Shown: positions 12,401 to 27,400 of the stretch, piece after piece
Layout of the letters: each line of letters opens with the position of its first letter
Position numbering within the stretch: the stretch's first letter is position 1
From: Bombus terrestris
Lineage: Eukaryota > Arthropoda > Insecta > Hymenoptera > Apidae
Length of the DNA stretch: 64,000 nucleotides
Direction: 5' to 3'
NCBI RefSeq assembly: GCF_910591885.1
Contig: NC_063282.1
Span: forward strand, 2,544,001 to 2,608,000
Position numbers and translations under genes: made by a program
Notes under the pieces: generated by a model
What the model was told of the DNA's origin: nothing
Seen by the model: only the letters and a program-made list of their open reading frames with translations
The model's database searches: none

Positions 12401-15400
12401 TTGTCTAAGTAGTACGTGATAATGGAGAATTCTTTGAGTCGAACGAAGGAGAATTTAGCCGAATGTTAGAAATATCCGGTAGACGTAATATTAATACAAC
12501 GCTGATAATAATAACAACGGTAATAAATAGAAAGGCAATTGTTTTAAAAGACATGAAATATTTTACGAGGCTATATAATTTCCTTTCGCGGTATTACGAA
12601 TATCTAAGGATAGATATATTACAATAAAAAAATTAATATTGCCAAGGATAGGGAAAAATTACAGGGTTAACAGAGACGATTAAACAGCGTTAGTTAAAAA
12701 ATCGTCATTGCCGATAAAAACGTACAGCCTGTGTATATTGGTAAAATCTATTTATAAGATATCTAACCGTAGTGCAATTTGTTTTTACTTTGTTTTCGAT
12801 TTTTAAGCTTTTAAAAGGATAGATGATGGATAGATGAGATCTTATTGATTGCTAGCTTATCAGAGTTGGCCGCGAATAAAGTTCGTCGGACAATCACGTC
12901 CGTTTCAGCGTACGATCAGATTAGGAGCACTGTCTCTTGGATGGACACGCGCACGCATGTTCTACGATGTATAATTCATAGTTCTCGTTCGGGGGAGGAG
13001 CATGTTTGTGATTTTCCCTATAAATCTGATAGCCGTGGCTACCTACGACTCGCGAGAATAACGCATTAACTCGGCTCCCATCTAAATGTAATAGAAATCC
13101 ATTTTAAAACAGGACACGCGCAATTTTCTTTATGTCCTGCCGTCTGAATTCAATAAAAACGGAATCCTTCTAACAATTGCACACCATTTCCGATCGAGTG
13201 TACGATTTCGTAGATACTATGCGTTAATTGCGCGATTTTAGACACTTTCGTTCGAAATAATCAAACGTTCTTCTCGTCTTCGTTAAAATATTTAAAACAA
13301 ACTACCGATTAATTACTTTTGAAGATTATTCAAACATTTACTCTACAGAAAATATTTATTACTCGACCGTTTCTATGAAAAACGTATTTATCGCCTGTAG
13401 GGTGCGATACTCCATCTGCATTAAACAATTTTTGTAATGTCACGATAACGTTAAACGATAAGTAAGTGGTGAATGTTTATTCAAATTTTTACGATACTTA
13501 GAATTTAGAAGTTGGAAGCCAGGTGGGCAATTGTCTTATCTACTACGTATAACAAGGAATATCATATTTTGAACATTTTATACATTTTTCCGTGTTACGT
13601 ACATTCTGTCCATTCGTGCGCCTTCAAATTTTCCACGATCGCATAAAAGTCCTCAGTCTAGCGACAGCAGGAGCGTGTAAAAGATGTATAAAAATGTATG
13701 TTTTCACGGTTTGCTCATCAGAAGCGGTGCCGCGTACTTGGTATATGAAACCGGAACTTCACTACAGCGCCATTGGAGTTCCGGCGGGCGCCCTGTCACC
13801 CCCGGCAACGCTCTCACCGCCTAGCAGCCCTAGCGTCACGCTGCCGCCTTCGCCGTGGAGTCCTGGCGCGGCAGGAAGTAGCTTGAACACCACGGCGACA
13901 TCCTCCAATCCTTCTTCGGTTTCCTCCACCAGCCTCGGCCAACCGACACCGGACCGTTTCAGCGCTTTCACCCTCGTCTCCACCTGCAATCCCGACGCCA
14001 GACTTCAGAATCTACCACTGACCACCACAACCACCGCACGAGGTAACACAATCGCCGGTATCGTTAAAACTCTGCGGGTATTTATGCAAATTCGCACGAT
14101 ATTGCATGGTTTATTCGTTTATCAACTATTACGTACGATTACGATTACCGTAATATGTTGCTGAGGTATAATATCGTACTATCGTGTGACTATTGCATTG
14201 CTCGTTTCAGGGTTTGAAATTCCTTTCAGATATGGCTACTATTAATATTAGATTTATTATAGTATCATAGATCAGTGTCGAAATAGTATGAGTATAGTGT
14301 TACGTTGTACGTATAAGAGATCGGAGGATGTCGCAGAATTTGATTTATCGTAGAAAATAGGAGAGTCGTAGAATGCGATTCGATTTTAATATTTAGCTTC
14401 GAGATGTTTGTAATCTGAATACATCAATCGATCATCGACTGTTACGTTCGTAGCGCGTCATCTCCGAGCAATTAGGCAAATGCTGGTTATATCGTGTTTG
14501 TTAGAAATTCTTATTTTTATAGTTATGAAACTCTGTTATTGTTCGATATATTCGCTGATTGCTATCTTCGTATAACCGTAACAAGGTTTTATAGCACACG
14601 TCTGACCAGAATCAGTTGTGACTACTTGATATGTCAGACTGAGAAACAGAGCATGAACAGACCATGCTACTACACAAATATAGGATCGTATTCGTGTCAA
14701 CGCAGTCAGCCAAATTTAGAACTAAAGCATTTAACCTGCTGTTCTTGGTTAATACGTGTACACTCGTAAAAGTGTACCGTACCTACTGAGTATTTAAATA
14801 CTCCAACTGGTAATTGTATAATTTATTTTACATATATCTGCAAAAAGATCATCGAAATTGTCTCATTTTATATTACTTCGTAAATAATAGAAGCTTAATC
14901 TGTACCAACGTTCGGTCAGTCAAATTTAGAAGCAAACGTCAGCCCATTTAAGCTCTCCTATTTGATCTTCTATTCTCGGTTGAAATATTTATATCGGTTA
15001 TAGCTCGCCTCATTATATCGAATAGTCGTATCTCAATCGTTAACGAATATCCAATGTTGTCCATCTAAAAATAAACGTCCTTTTTTACTTTATCCAGAAA
15101 TAACGTTGGAGTTTCCTAGGAAAAAGAGAAAGGAAATACGAAACAAAACAGACACAGGCATAAGAGAATAAATTCAGTCGGAAAGTTCACCGCAATAATA
15201 ATTTCTTAACGCTTTTTTAAGTCATTTTAGACCCGATCATATTTTCCTATTATCCGAAATTTATTCAAGTTTGACGGAGATAAGAAACAATTGTTTTTAC
15301 ATATATATTTTACATATAAGCATTAAAAATAGTTTTGAAATATTTTTAGAAAACTTCAAAATATTAAAAGTCTCTTTCATTCGTTAAAATAGAAAGATCG

Positions 15401-18400
15401 AAACCAAAATTCGAAGACTAGATGGGGTTAATATTAGCTTTGAATCGGACAACTTTAATCTTCCTATATTTACAAAATAAATAAAAATTTCATAATGATT
15501 CGACTATTTAAGAACAAAATATACCTTTTTAGAAAATACGTGTTTCATGTTTAGCATAAACCTACAGATCCTTTGTTCGAAAACTTCCTCAACTAATTCC
15601 TGGCTAGTAGAAAGATGATAGAGCCGAGGATTACCAGGTTTTTCGTGCTAAATAGAAATTTTCTGGCTTCCAGAGATGCGTTGTGGCCTGATGTATAGTG
15701 GTTATGGGTCGACCGGGGCTGCATGGTGGGCTGCTCAACACCAGTTGAGTCTCTTGCTGCCCCATTCCCTGTTGCCACCCTCGAGGATTTCTAGCCAGCA
15801 AACTACACCAGTTGCAAATTGCTCACCTATTCACCCGGAACCCCTGAACACGTCCAGAGCTGGCTCGCCACGAAGATGCACCCCGGAGAAGGCGAAGTTC
15901 GGTGAGAATTTTAATTAAGAGGGCAGTTTGTGGAAAATTATACGAGGTGACTGTAACGATCGATTTCGATGGAGGCGTGAGAATGAATAGGATGAGAGAA
16001 ACATGTTATAGTTTCATTACATTATAGTTTGAAAGAACGTTAATATTATTATCACTGTGGAAATATTAATATCTTTTTCTGCGAGTAATCGCGTTAGATT
16101 TATCTTCGTTGCTGTTTAAAGTCGAACGAATCTTTCGGAGGAATAAATTATCGATCGATCGAACATTTATTTAAATACACGTGGGGACGCCCACGAAAAC
16201 CAACAAAATTGCCACGATGCTTATAGAACGCGATAAACATTGTCCTTAATTCTGAATTGTATATTTTCTGTCTACTTGATAATATCATTTTTATCAGTCA
16301 GTTGTAACGTCAACGGTAGGTTGTTTCAATTTCCAGAATTATCCCGCGTACTTTTTAATGGCACTTGCTACGCACGTGTTTGCCCATTGCTGCGATTAAC
16401 TTTCATTTTCCAAAGTTAGAACTGTGAAATTACATTTGAAATCCTACTTGTCACGGTGTTGAGTTTAACAAGTAATAATCGCATCGGGATTTCGATTTGA
16501 ACCAATAATTTTGCTATTTACGTGACAAGAAGGGATTCAACCGCGAGCATTAAATCGCTTGTCTGTCCTAAAATAAATCATTTTTGGTGTACGTCGGCAA
16601 GTTTTATCAAATTTATTCTTATTAATTCAATTTCACCACTCACGATTTATAAATCGACTGCAAGAATAAAAAAGTCTTAAGTTTCCTTTAAACAAGTCAC
16701 GAAATAAATCACTTTCCGAATACGTCAACCAGATTTATTGCATTTTATCTTAAAATTCCATCGGGGTGCTCCTTAAGATTCCCATGAGGTTTCTCGACGC
16801 GACCAGTCGGCGAAAAAGGCGTAGAAATACGCGAAGAGCTTAAAAAAGGGGACAACTGGCCGACAATTTTGTCGTAAGCACAGTAAGTAGGTAATATCGA
16901 TCCTGTTCTGCGAGCAGTTGGCAAACGGTCGGTTATCACCACCGACGTTTACGTTTACCGTCATCGATAACAAAGAGAGAACCTGTTATTAAACTAATTA
17001 TCACGAATCCCTTTCGGTACTGTATAACGTTCCGATAATTGCCGGTGATTATGCCACGTAAACGTTTCTGCGCAGTCTGCTGAACGATAACGAATTAGGT
17101 TCGTATTCGTTGTTTGTGTACCTACGACAATAGAGTACTTTCGTGATATATGCGGGTGACAAACGTTAGCTTAGAATCCTCGTCAAACAAATTGAAGAAT
17201 ATCTTACGACTTGTCTGTGATTCAAACAAAATGAAATATAATATTCTTTGACTATTTTGCTGTATTGGGCTAAAAAGTAATTGGTTCTATTATTTTCTAA
17301 ATTTAGAATGCGAAGCTTCGGATTATACGTTTTGTAATTTGCGTATATGGAGATTTATATTTCTATTTTAGTCTTAGCGAAAACTTACCGAAAATTTGTA
17401 ACTACGATGATATTGTAATTATAATATAGTTATAATGATTAATTGAATTATAATATAATTATAGTGATTAATTGAATTATAATCGAATAATTGTAATGAT
17501 ATTATTGGAAGCAAGAGTTTCTTTAAATTATTTGAAAGAAATTTCTATCCAAGAATCTACTCTGTTAGAGTTATTACGTGAAATAAAACATTTTTGTAAC
17601 TTAATTTTCAGAGGAGGAGGCGCCGCTAAACTTAAGTACCAAACCTAACGACGTTTCGTCCACTATGAACCGAAAGAGTGAAATTTGGTCACCAGGGACA
17701 GTGTGCGAGAGGGAAGCGAAAGAAACCAGGATACTATCATCCAGGAGTCCATCCTCGACGCCTGTAATCACTCGACAAATCCATCATTCACCGTTGACAC
17801 CGCCCTCCTCTTCGGAAAGGACATTCCAAGTGAGTTTTCTATGTCAAAACGTCTTTCTTTTTTTAAATCTTGAAGAATAAATCTTTTTTGGATCTTTGAT
17901 ATCTAACTCTAAATTAACAAGTCAGGTATTTTTCATCTAAAGTAATTAACCAATGAGAAAGTGAAATAAGAAAGAAGCAGACCCAGATCTTTTTGTAAAT
18001 TTTCATCAGATTCTAATTGCTTCTTCGATTCAGATGTCATACTTTCAATCGGGATATTAATTCCAAGGTAGAAAGATATTAAATTAAAATTAATTGAGAG
18101 ATTCGAAGATTATTCAGAATGGTAGCTTTGCCCCAAAGAAATCAATAAAGAAAATGGAAAAAGGGCAATATCACCTGATGGAGCTAACTCGAATCGTCGT
18201 CAGACAGTAAGGTGGTGAAATGTTTTTCAGAGAACACGACGAATATCGCTCTAGGAAATCTCTACACGACCACTGTGTTTTCCTCTTGACCACTCGGTTG
18301 ATCGTCAAAAACAAATAATCGCATTTTTGTGTACTCTTTTACGAGCTTCGTAAATACTCTAATAAGCTTTCTCCAAGGTTCCATACTCTTCAGCTCGTAA

Positions 18401-21400
18401 ACAAAATCACGGTCAAGCAGACACCTAATCGAATAGCGTCAATTTTTCCAAGATTTTATCTAGATTTATCCGTTTTTTCACTCCTTTTCACGTTATTCCA
18501 TTCTTTCTCTTTTGCTTCCTTCGTTTCTTTTTTTCATTTTTCTTTGTGCAAGCTATTTTAATATTAAACATTCAGTTGTTTTAATATTCATATTCGGCGG
18601 ATATATGAAATTTCTAAGAGTCGCGTTAGATGGATGATTTTTTTAAACATTAAGATACTTTTATAACGTTTTCACTTGGAAGAAACAATTTTTCTACAAG
18701 TCGAAGAACGCTTGTCCAGCAAAGTGTATAATTGAAATATGTAAAAAATAATTGGATATATTATATTGTATATGAATAATTTTGCCATTTTTCACTTGAA
18801 ACGACGCTTTTAAAATACAACTGCGAGGACAACATTGTTGACAGTCCTTTTCTGCTTGAATTTATATCTCTATCAATATTGTCACTCCCTGCGTTGCTTA
18901 CGTGTATATTCGCTTGTATAATAATCTTGTCACGCATCTCTGTAAGTAGTCATTTTTCTTCTGGTAGATTCTGTTGCTTTTGTCCTAGCTGAAATGAAAA
19001 TGTGTTTTATCGCGCCACAAGCTTTGAAGCATCATTCTGGTTGCATAATCGTATTTGCAACATTTAGAATGACGAGCAATGAGAAATGAAAAAGTATAGT
19101 TACGAATTTCTCTTCCCTTTGCCATCGAAATGATCATAAATTTATCGCAAGAATATTATAAATCAGTTTACACGTCTCATTTATCTTTTCCATTGAATCG
19201 ATCGATAAATCAATGAAATTATATACGCATGTTGCGCTATTCTAGTATATATTATACTTACTGTATTATATTTTATGTAACGATTAAGCAATAATAATTT
19301 TTCATTTTACATCTTCAATAACTGCAATTCGCTGTGTTATTAACAATTTCTATTCTCAATTTTTCTTATCGAGTCTATCGGTTCGTTCAGATGCAATATT
19401 TTTACCATTATGCTCCTATTATCTTCGTTGTAAATATTATCGGGATTTCATACAACGATAAGATCACATTTTTTTCAAACTAGTAGTTGGAAAATTAATA
19501 CCAAAGGTAGTAGATTATACGCGAGCAATTTCTTTTCATCTTTAACGATATTTGATACACTACACAGGACCACAAAATATCCGCAAAAATATCAAATCTC
19601 TGTTTAGCTTTCGCTTCTGTAGTGCGACCGAGTGTGAGTGGAACGGAGCTCGAGAATTTACATTTCGTTTTATTTACATCGTCGATAGCCACGCAGTAAA
19701 ACCGTTTTTAGTGGCCATCTTCCAATTTCGAGCAGCGCCTTATATAATAACCGGAGCGCGAATTCTTACGCATCTGTGAGAAATTTGGAAATTTCACAGA
19801 ATGCAACGTAACAGGGAAAATTACGTAAAATAGCGAAAGTACACTGCTTTCTATCCTACTTGATAGGCAAAACGATTTTCTACCGAGCTTCTACTTTCCC
19901 ACTTTCTGTACGATCTTTACTGCAATTAGTTTATTTACAATAAATGGATTAAACAGATGTTGGTTAAACAGGAAACGATGGTTGTTTAACGTGGACTAAT
20001 CGCAAGAACGTATTATAATTAAGACAACTAGGTAGTTAATTTGCAAGTCTCGTCACCACGGATCCAACGCTCTCTCTCACGCGGACCACACTCTCTCGAC
20101 AGCGCAATTCGCACTCTCTTACTTCTCAACTCGCAATCTCTGGCCTCTCAACTAACACCGACTATTAATTCGTCTTTGTCCCTTAGCGTCCCTTTGTCTT
20201 TTGTCTTAGCCCACCACGCACGTGTTCCTCAACCGCTCGTGGCCAGGGTCACGCAGACCTTTTCCGCGAAATTGTTCGATCGAAGGACCAACGATACGTT
20301 GGGTCTGTCGGCACCTCGGCTTTCTCGCGACATTGTTTACAGTTCGCCCGATATCTCTCAGGCCTCTCGTCCACGATACTACAGTACTTTGAAAAATATG
20401 AATTGGCGTGAAAGTGCACGGTAGATCATGTCGATGTTTATACAGGAAATGTGTACATATTCTGCTGAATACCTCGTTTCGTGTTTTACTGGAGTCATGG
20501 AAGGGAGAGTGAATCCAAGTGTGGAGCGTGCGGTTTCCGTGTCGTGGAACCCTGTCGAATTTCCGACGGTCTGCAAAAGAAAACGATGCGGTTTGGGAAA
20601 AATTTTGACGACGAGCTCGGTTTCGCGACGCGGCGCTGTCAGGGCGGGCCTTTTTTCGCTGAGAATCAGGATCGTATGACGCGCGTGTGCCCCAGATATC
20701 CTAATATGTCCGGTGGCTGTTACGTGTCGCGCGTAAAACTGCGGCCAAGCGAGTTTCTACTTCCATTCAATCAGCCGTAATTTCACCGCCGTCTTTTGTC
20801 GAGTTCCGACATTCGTCAAACGCTTGACCCGCTTCTTCGCCACGTCATGTCACGGTGCACTTTAGGGCACTTGCGCCACCGTTCAGCCTACCATTGCGTG
20901 ACTCCCATGGATTTCACTTCGAACGTATGCAAATACGAAAATCGAAGGGATGATACGCGCAGCTAGAATTCACCGGCTGATCGACTCACCGATCAAGGGG
21001 ACAATGTTTTTACAATAAGCTTCCAGTGCCAAGTTCTGAAAGTTTCAGTCGTAGCTCCAGCCGTGAATCGTACGATTCTCTGATTTCGAATCCTGATCTG
21101 TAAAAGTTAGAGTCTTTCGTTCTCGTATGTTTGACACTTTGAGCACTTGGACCGTTCAAACTGCTGTTCATACGTTCGCTTGAAATTCATCAGACACTTT
21201 CTGTCTTTCATAAAACTTTGACATTTCGCGTGCAATCCAGTTCCTAGGAATTGGGATCTCCTGTTTGTAATTCACTCAGGCTATTAGAGAAGCCATTAAT
21301 CAGTAAGGATTTTATGTTCCTATCCCCTAAGAATTTTCTAGTTTCTCTTGAATCTTGTTCCAAGATGTTTCGCGCAAACGATCATTTTCTGCCATACCAC

Positions 21401-24400
21401 TATCTTGTACCGTATCCATTTCTATTGTATTTTCATAACGCGAAGGCAGCGTTTCGAGAATGTTAAGAAATAATATTATACGTATACGTAAGTATACAAC
21501 GCAATCGGTTGGGGATGAATAAAAAAGAATGAACGGAACCAGCGGTTAACCATTTTTCTCAATTTTTGTAAGCGGCACATTTTGACCTGAATTTAATACC
21601 TCGCTTACAAACATCCCGCGATATTTCGACTGCAGTCATTCGACGTGTTATACCGTTATGTACGAGAACGCAGATTCCGTATATTGTTCGAAGATATCGT
21701 TGGAAATTGTACAGCAACAGGCCAGCCCATAATACTTATTACAAGAGTTTCGTACTTTATTTTTCTGGCATTAAAAGTTATGTCTTAACTGCTTAATTCG
21801 GTACGAAGGCACAAAAATTGTACGACATTAAATTTTATACGCGCGATAACACCGGATCTTATCAGGTATTTTATTTAATTTAATGTTATTTAAAACTGAA
21901 TGATAGAAGAGGCGAACATAAACATAAAAATTCTGTATACGAAGATACAGCGAGACAAGCGAGATAACAATCTTGCTTTTTAACAAGCGAAATTTCTATC
22001 AAATATCTGCAAGAAAAATTGCCAGATACTAACTTGAAATTTGATTTCGACGCCCAAGATATATCTATTTCGATAGAAAATGAGCATCAAAGTAACAAAG
22101 AATATTTTATAAAATACAAATCGTTGTGAAAGAAAAAATACACACGACTATTTGAAGCTGCTATACGAGGGGAAAAAATATCATCGCTGATCCATCTTCT
22201 TATTCAAGATGATTAATGGACACTTTGCATGTGCTTTAATCTTTGAAAAAATTTATTTGAAAGCTACAAGCTATTTTAATAGATAGAAGCTTTAACAGAT
22301 ACTATAATAGATGCAATGGTAACGATTAAATACTAACGCAATACGTAGAAAGTAGATAGATACGACGATAAATAAACGAAATAACGTTTTTAATCGTTTC
22401 ATCCAGCCTTTTAGCAAATCACGTATGTAAAGTATTTGGCAAACTGTAAAGAAAGAGAGAAACAAATTCTCGTAATTCTTTTGTCATCGAGACTAATGAA
22501 AAACCTGCCGTATTTTAAACAGAAGAAGAATGAGTTCTCGTGACGTCGTTGAACGTCATGCTCGAGGTCGTTTTGATCGCGCATTAAGCGTTCCAGAAAG
22601 AAAATGAGATCAAAGAAGACACGGGACGTTTTTTTGCCACGGTCGATACTTGTTCGGGGAAACCTCGAAACGGACGATTTATAAGCTCTTCGGAAGCCAT
22701 TACACGTCCTACGGTCTCCCAGAGGGGCACGCGAACGAGTTTCGGTGAACTTCTTCGGCGTCGTCCAAATGCAGCAACCGGCGCATCGTAAGCTGCATTC
22801 TGCTGCTACTTGATCACAAGAAAGCATTCGAAATTCTGCGAGAGCATTCAGTTTCATAAAACGAGCAATGAAATTGCGATGCATGTGAAATTATGTAAAA
22901 TGGATATCGTAGAAGATTAATTATTTCGAATAACTCCATTTCTATCAAGTATATCGGTAGGAGAAGAAAATGAAGAAAATTTTCCATCATGTGTCGCAAT
23001 CGAAATGATGATCTGAAATTGAAGGGTTGAAACAAAATTACGTTTCACAAGTGGACGAGTGTTTCCGCAACTTCTTAAATATCCAAACGACGTAAGGGCA
23101 TGTGAAAAGGATTAGACAAGCTGGAACATCGCGGCAAGTTAATATCGTAATATCGTTCCTTATTATTGATCGGTGAGGGATGTGAATCATGCGTAGTCGT
23201 AGCTCTCTACCGGTACCGGTGCACGCTCGTAATAATATCCCGCTGTAGCGGTTTCGTACGCGATTCCACGCATGTACCTACGCGTGTATCGTGAAAAGAG
23301 ACACGCCTAGGTCGACAGCATTGTCAGGACTGGCGCCCATGTGACAATAAGCCCGAGGAGAAAAACCGAGGCTCCGTGAACACAGGTGCGCCTGTCGGCT
23401 CGGCGTCGTCCGCCTTCTTCCTTCCACATTTTTCATCATCTATACCGATTTCGATTTCTCCAGGTCGAATCGTTCGTTTATCCTCATCGTTCGACAGTAA
23501 TCAATTACATATTTTCCTTTCTCCTTCGTTTCTACTGTAATTTCTTTAGACTACGTTTCAGTTTCCGTGAACGTTATATCAATTACTAGCGAATATTATT
23601 TCGTTGATTTTTCATTTGGTTGAACGATAATTTGCGAGGTAGAAAGAAAAAGTCGTGAAATAATTTCGTTGAGAAAATTAACTTCTCGTGAATTGATTTA
23701 TAGGGGTGGTAACTAAGTGACTGCGGATTTTGTCATTAGGTGCTATTGACAAAATCCGCAATCACTTGGTTGCCAATCCAATACTATGAATGTTATGAAA
23801 CTTTAGTTTAAGGTATCGTGGATCTAAAATCATAGAGATCAGGGTAAATTTTACATCAATTTGAGACGTGTTTTACAATAAAACGTTTTAAAATATTCGA
23901 CGAATATAATACTATGCAAAGTGTATTTTTATGATGAGAATCTTCAAACAAACAAATGGAGGATATGATGAACAATATATGATACCTAGTAAATAGTTAT
24001 TAGACTTGGTTCAACTTTCTAAGATACCCTTTTATTCTGTTCCAGTGTAAACAATGTGGAAAAGCCTTCAAACGTTCAAGCACTCTCAGCACTCATCTTT
24101 TAATACACTCTGACACCAGACCGTATCCCTGTCAATATTGCGGCAAGAGGTTTCATCAGAAATCAGACATGAAGAAGCACACTTACATTCATACCGGTGA
24201 GTCTCGTAATTAAATTATTACCTAAGCTATTAAAGTGTACAATGACCATAGGGGGAAAATATGGTGAATCAGATTTACCGTGAAGTAATTTTATATTTCA
24301 ATACACTGCTGATCAATTTCGTAGCATCAAAAAAGCCATTTTATTCTATCTATTTTTAAGTATAATCGGTCTTAACTATAACTTCACTAACTGGTCGTTG

Positions 24401-27400
24401 TAAAATGAAAAAGTCGACTTATTTACGACTTAAATATTTTAATTGTTAAAAATGGGATCGTTTAAAAACAAAAGTATAATTGTTAAGACAAACGATACTT
24501 TAATATCTACTAGAAGGGGAGGAAATATTCTTTTAAATTACAAACCAGCTGGAAATACACGTGTTTAGGTTTAAAATGAAACAGAGAGACAATTTTGATA
24601 AACTGTTACTCTGTAAAATAAAAAGTAGAGAATGTGATCGTGATCTCTTCATGAAGTCTGTCTATGATTCTTGCTCTGTAGTCTTCAAATAAAATATTGA
24701 ATTTTTCGAGCAATATCGTTGCCAATCGATGAAACAGTTGCCGTCAACGACATGAAAAAACATATTTCAGAGAAAGTTCTTCTCGCGTTGGCGCGTCTGC
24801 AAGCGCAACTAGTTTTGTAATTGAAGAAACTTTGACGTTTGTTTTTCAATTATTCACGCGGCTCGTACCGCTTCTAATATGTTCGCTCGCTTCCATTATT
24901 CAGCTGACCATCGTTACGATCGTCGAAAACTGCAAATATACGTTGCAACATGTCGGAGACATGGCAACTAGAGTTCGCAACTTTCTCAAGCTCACCACTA
25001 TCTCGCCACTTGTTACCTCGTGAAATTCCCGTTGGAACGAAACTCCTCAACTTTTTTCAACTTTTCTGCCCCTCGTTAGTTTCGCCAAATTCACATCGCG
25101 ATGATACCTTTGTCCCCGATACTATAAATTTTCATTCCTTTTTTTCATACAATTCGTCTCGTCACGTTTTTCACATCGAAACGATATCTTTCGTGAAATT
25201 GTTCACGTTGAGTCGATTTTCCTAAATTTTTTACCATTTTTCCTGCTGATTTATTCTAGGCGAATCGGATCAACGACTTGAAACGATATCGATATAACAT
25301 AAATTTGTCTGGTCAACGCTACGTTTTTCACGCCGAAACGATATCTTTCGTGAAATTGTTCACGTTGAGTCGATTTTCCTAAATTTTTTACCATTTTTCC
25401 TGCTGATTTATTCGAGGCGAATCGGATCAACGACTTGAAACGATAGCGCTATAATACAAATTTAACGTGAATCGAGTTCTAGTTTCGATCCGATATTTTC
25501 AATATATTCTTTGTCTCGATATATTTTTTAAACAATACGTTTCGTGTTTCGACGCTTTGTTACAAATTAATCGAGCCTCGAAGAATACCAAAATATATGA
25601 CAAACTATTTAAATCGTTAAAGGAGACGACGAACCAATTCGAAATTTTCGAAAACCGATTTCCTTTACACCTAATATTACTTTTCCTTAATCGACCATCG
25701 TCCATTCGATTTCCTTCGAACAGGTAACGTAGCTGTCGTCGACGGAACGAAATTACGCTTATCACGTCGGATACGTGGCATGCACGTTCGCTGGGTGTAA
25801 CGATACCGAAAAAGCCGGTGTCGTGGCTCGTCCTATAGACCGCGCCTTTTTGATCGACGCGACGCGTGCATGTTAATGCGCACTATATGTACATGCACGT
25901 GTAATAGAACGCATCCTCGGCCAACCACGATGATACATACGTCCTCGTCCCTCTTTTACGCTCTAATATACATACTGTTTACGCGTGCACCTATGCACGG
26001 GCCTATCGCCGACGCTTCCTGAGTGTCATATGCCTGTGAATCACGCATGGTCATCGTATACTTCGCTATTGCGAATTGATCACGATAGAAGTTACGGTTT
26101 GTTTGAAAGTAGAATGAAACAGGATCGTTAGGTGTAGAAAATTGTGGAATTCTTCTATATTATTTTGATATTAAATTGCAGTTGAATTTTATTAACGATA
26201 GAACTTTAACCCTGTCAATGTTAATTGAAACGACGATGTGGTGAAATAAGTGTGCCAAGTAGTTGCAATGAAACACGAGGAACATATCGACGAATAATCG
26301 ACGTATATTTTAAAATGGAAATTATATGGATATCCATACATCGTGACATGTCATGCAAAGCATAGATATACCGTTCCCTCGTGAATTGAAACGGTTATCT
26401 CTGGAAATATTTTTTAAACCTTTCAGGAAGGACAAAATAAACTTGGACAGTTAATTCAGCGCACACTTGGTACGACGTTAATCTTAAAAAATTCATCGTT
26501 TCGATGGTAAATAGCTTTTCAAATGACGAATAGTACGAGTTCGGTGATACGATGTCGTTTAAAAAACACGATGACTTGGATTTCTTTCATCGAGAAAGAA
26601 ACTCTCTTAATAAACATTTCGAAGTTTCATATCGAGATAAACGTTTTTACATTAAATGCGAGAATAACGCTAACTTATTAAGGATTTGAGAAGGATCTAT
26701 AAGAATATAAATAAATAAATAAATAATAATTATATAGGACTAATACAAAAATAACAGATATTAAATAAAAGATTTTTTCCTTAAACGTTTCACGATTATT
26801 TCTTGAATTATCATGTTAATGTATTAGGAAATAAGATACATAAATGTGTCTATAATATCCGTCATAAGCAGACCTTAATGGACTTTAGAACCGACCCTGA
26901 ACACATTTGTTATTTGTCTAATACGATACTCGAATCATATTCATGAAGATGTACGAACACATTGTCAAGAAATCACTAATACAATAATGCATTAAGCATA
27001 CACCTCTGTTATAGCCCTTCGTGATACATCGAAAATTATTTATGCATAATTTATCGAAGAAGATAAATTGCGAATGGAGCAATTATCTCGACGTTTCGTT
27101 GCTCGACTATTTTATGAAATTTGTATAAAATATGCAATTGTTCAGAGCAGGAAAATCACCGTTCAAAAGGAAGATAAATGATAAACCAAACGATAGTATT
27201 CGCGTATTCACATGTTAAAGAATATAGTGGAAAGCTTTTCACTTCGATTTTCAACGTATGTTGTTCGTGTTATAATGCTCGTAATTTTCGCTTAATCGAA
27301 TTCATCGTTTCAAATGCACAATAAAGAAAATTATACCGAGCAGCGCGCGTACACTGGCTCTAAAAGGTACTTGCACGTACCTTATTTTCCATTGAAGTGT

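Larger units (their letters stand above)
17830..24045 (+). other. sens intron 4 (6.2 kb)
   Basis: Mostly AT-rich. GC- and CpG-rich islands lie at about 20040-21130 and 23170-23430, and a palindromic mariner-type element lies at 23701-23783. The longest minus-strand open frame (157 codons, 22411-22884) has no recognisable motif. The intron ends at the TTCCAG acceptor at 24040-24045. Confidence 0.65.

Noticed and set aside
13592..13721. Upstream extension of sens exon 2 to an ATG-like start at 13592
   Set aside because: The extended part reads as AT-rich intron and ends in a good CAG acceptor. The phase fits the upstream ATG TGC G exon instead.
20041..20424. 127-codon plus-strand frame in intron 4
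   Set aside because: Ser/Leu-rich translation of a CT-rich, GC-rich block with a non-ATG start. No motif.
21075..21110. Possible tRNA B box (TTTCGAATCCTGA)
   Set aside because: No matching A box, acceptor stem or anticodon arm nearby.
22411..22884. 157-codon minus-strand frame in intron 4
   Set aside because: Longest single frame in the intron, but without family motifs or codon-use signature. Kept out as probable chance.
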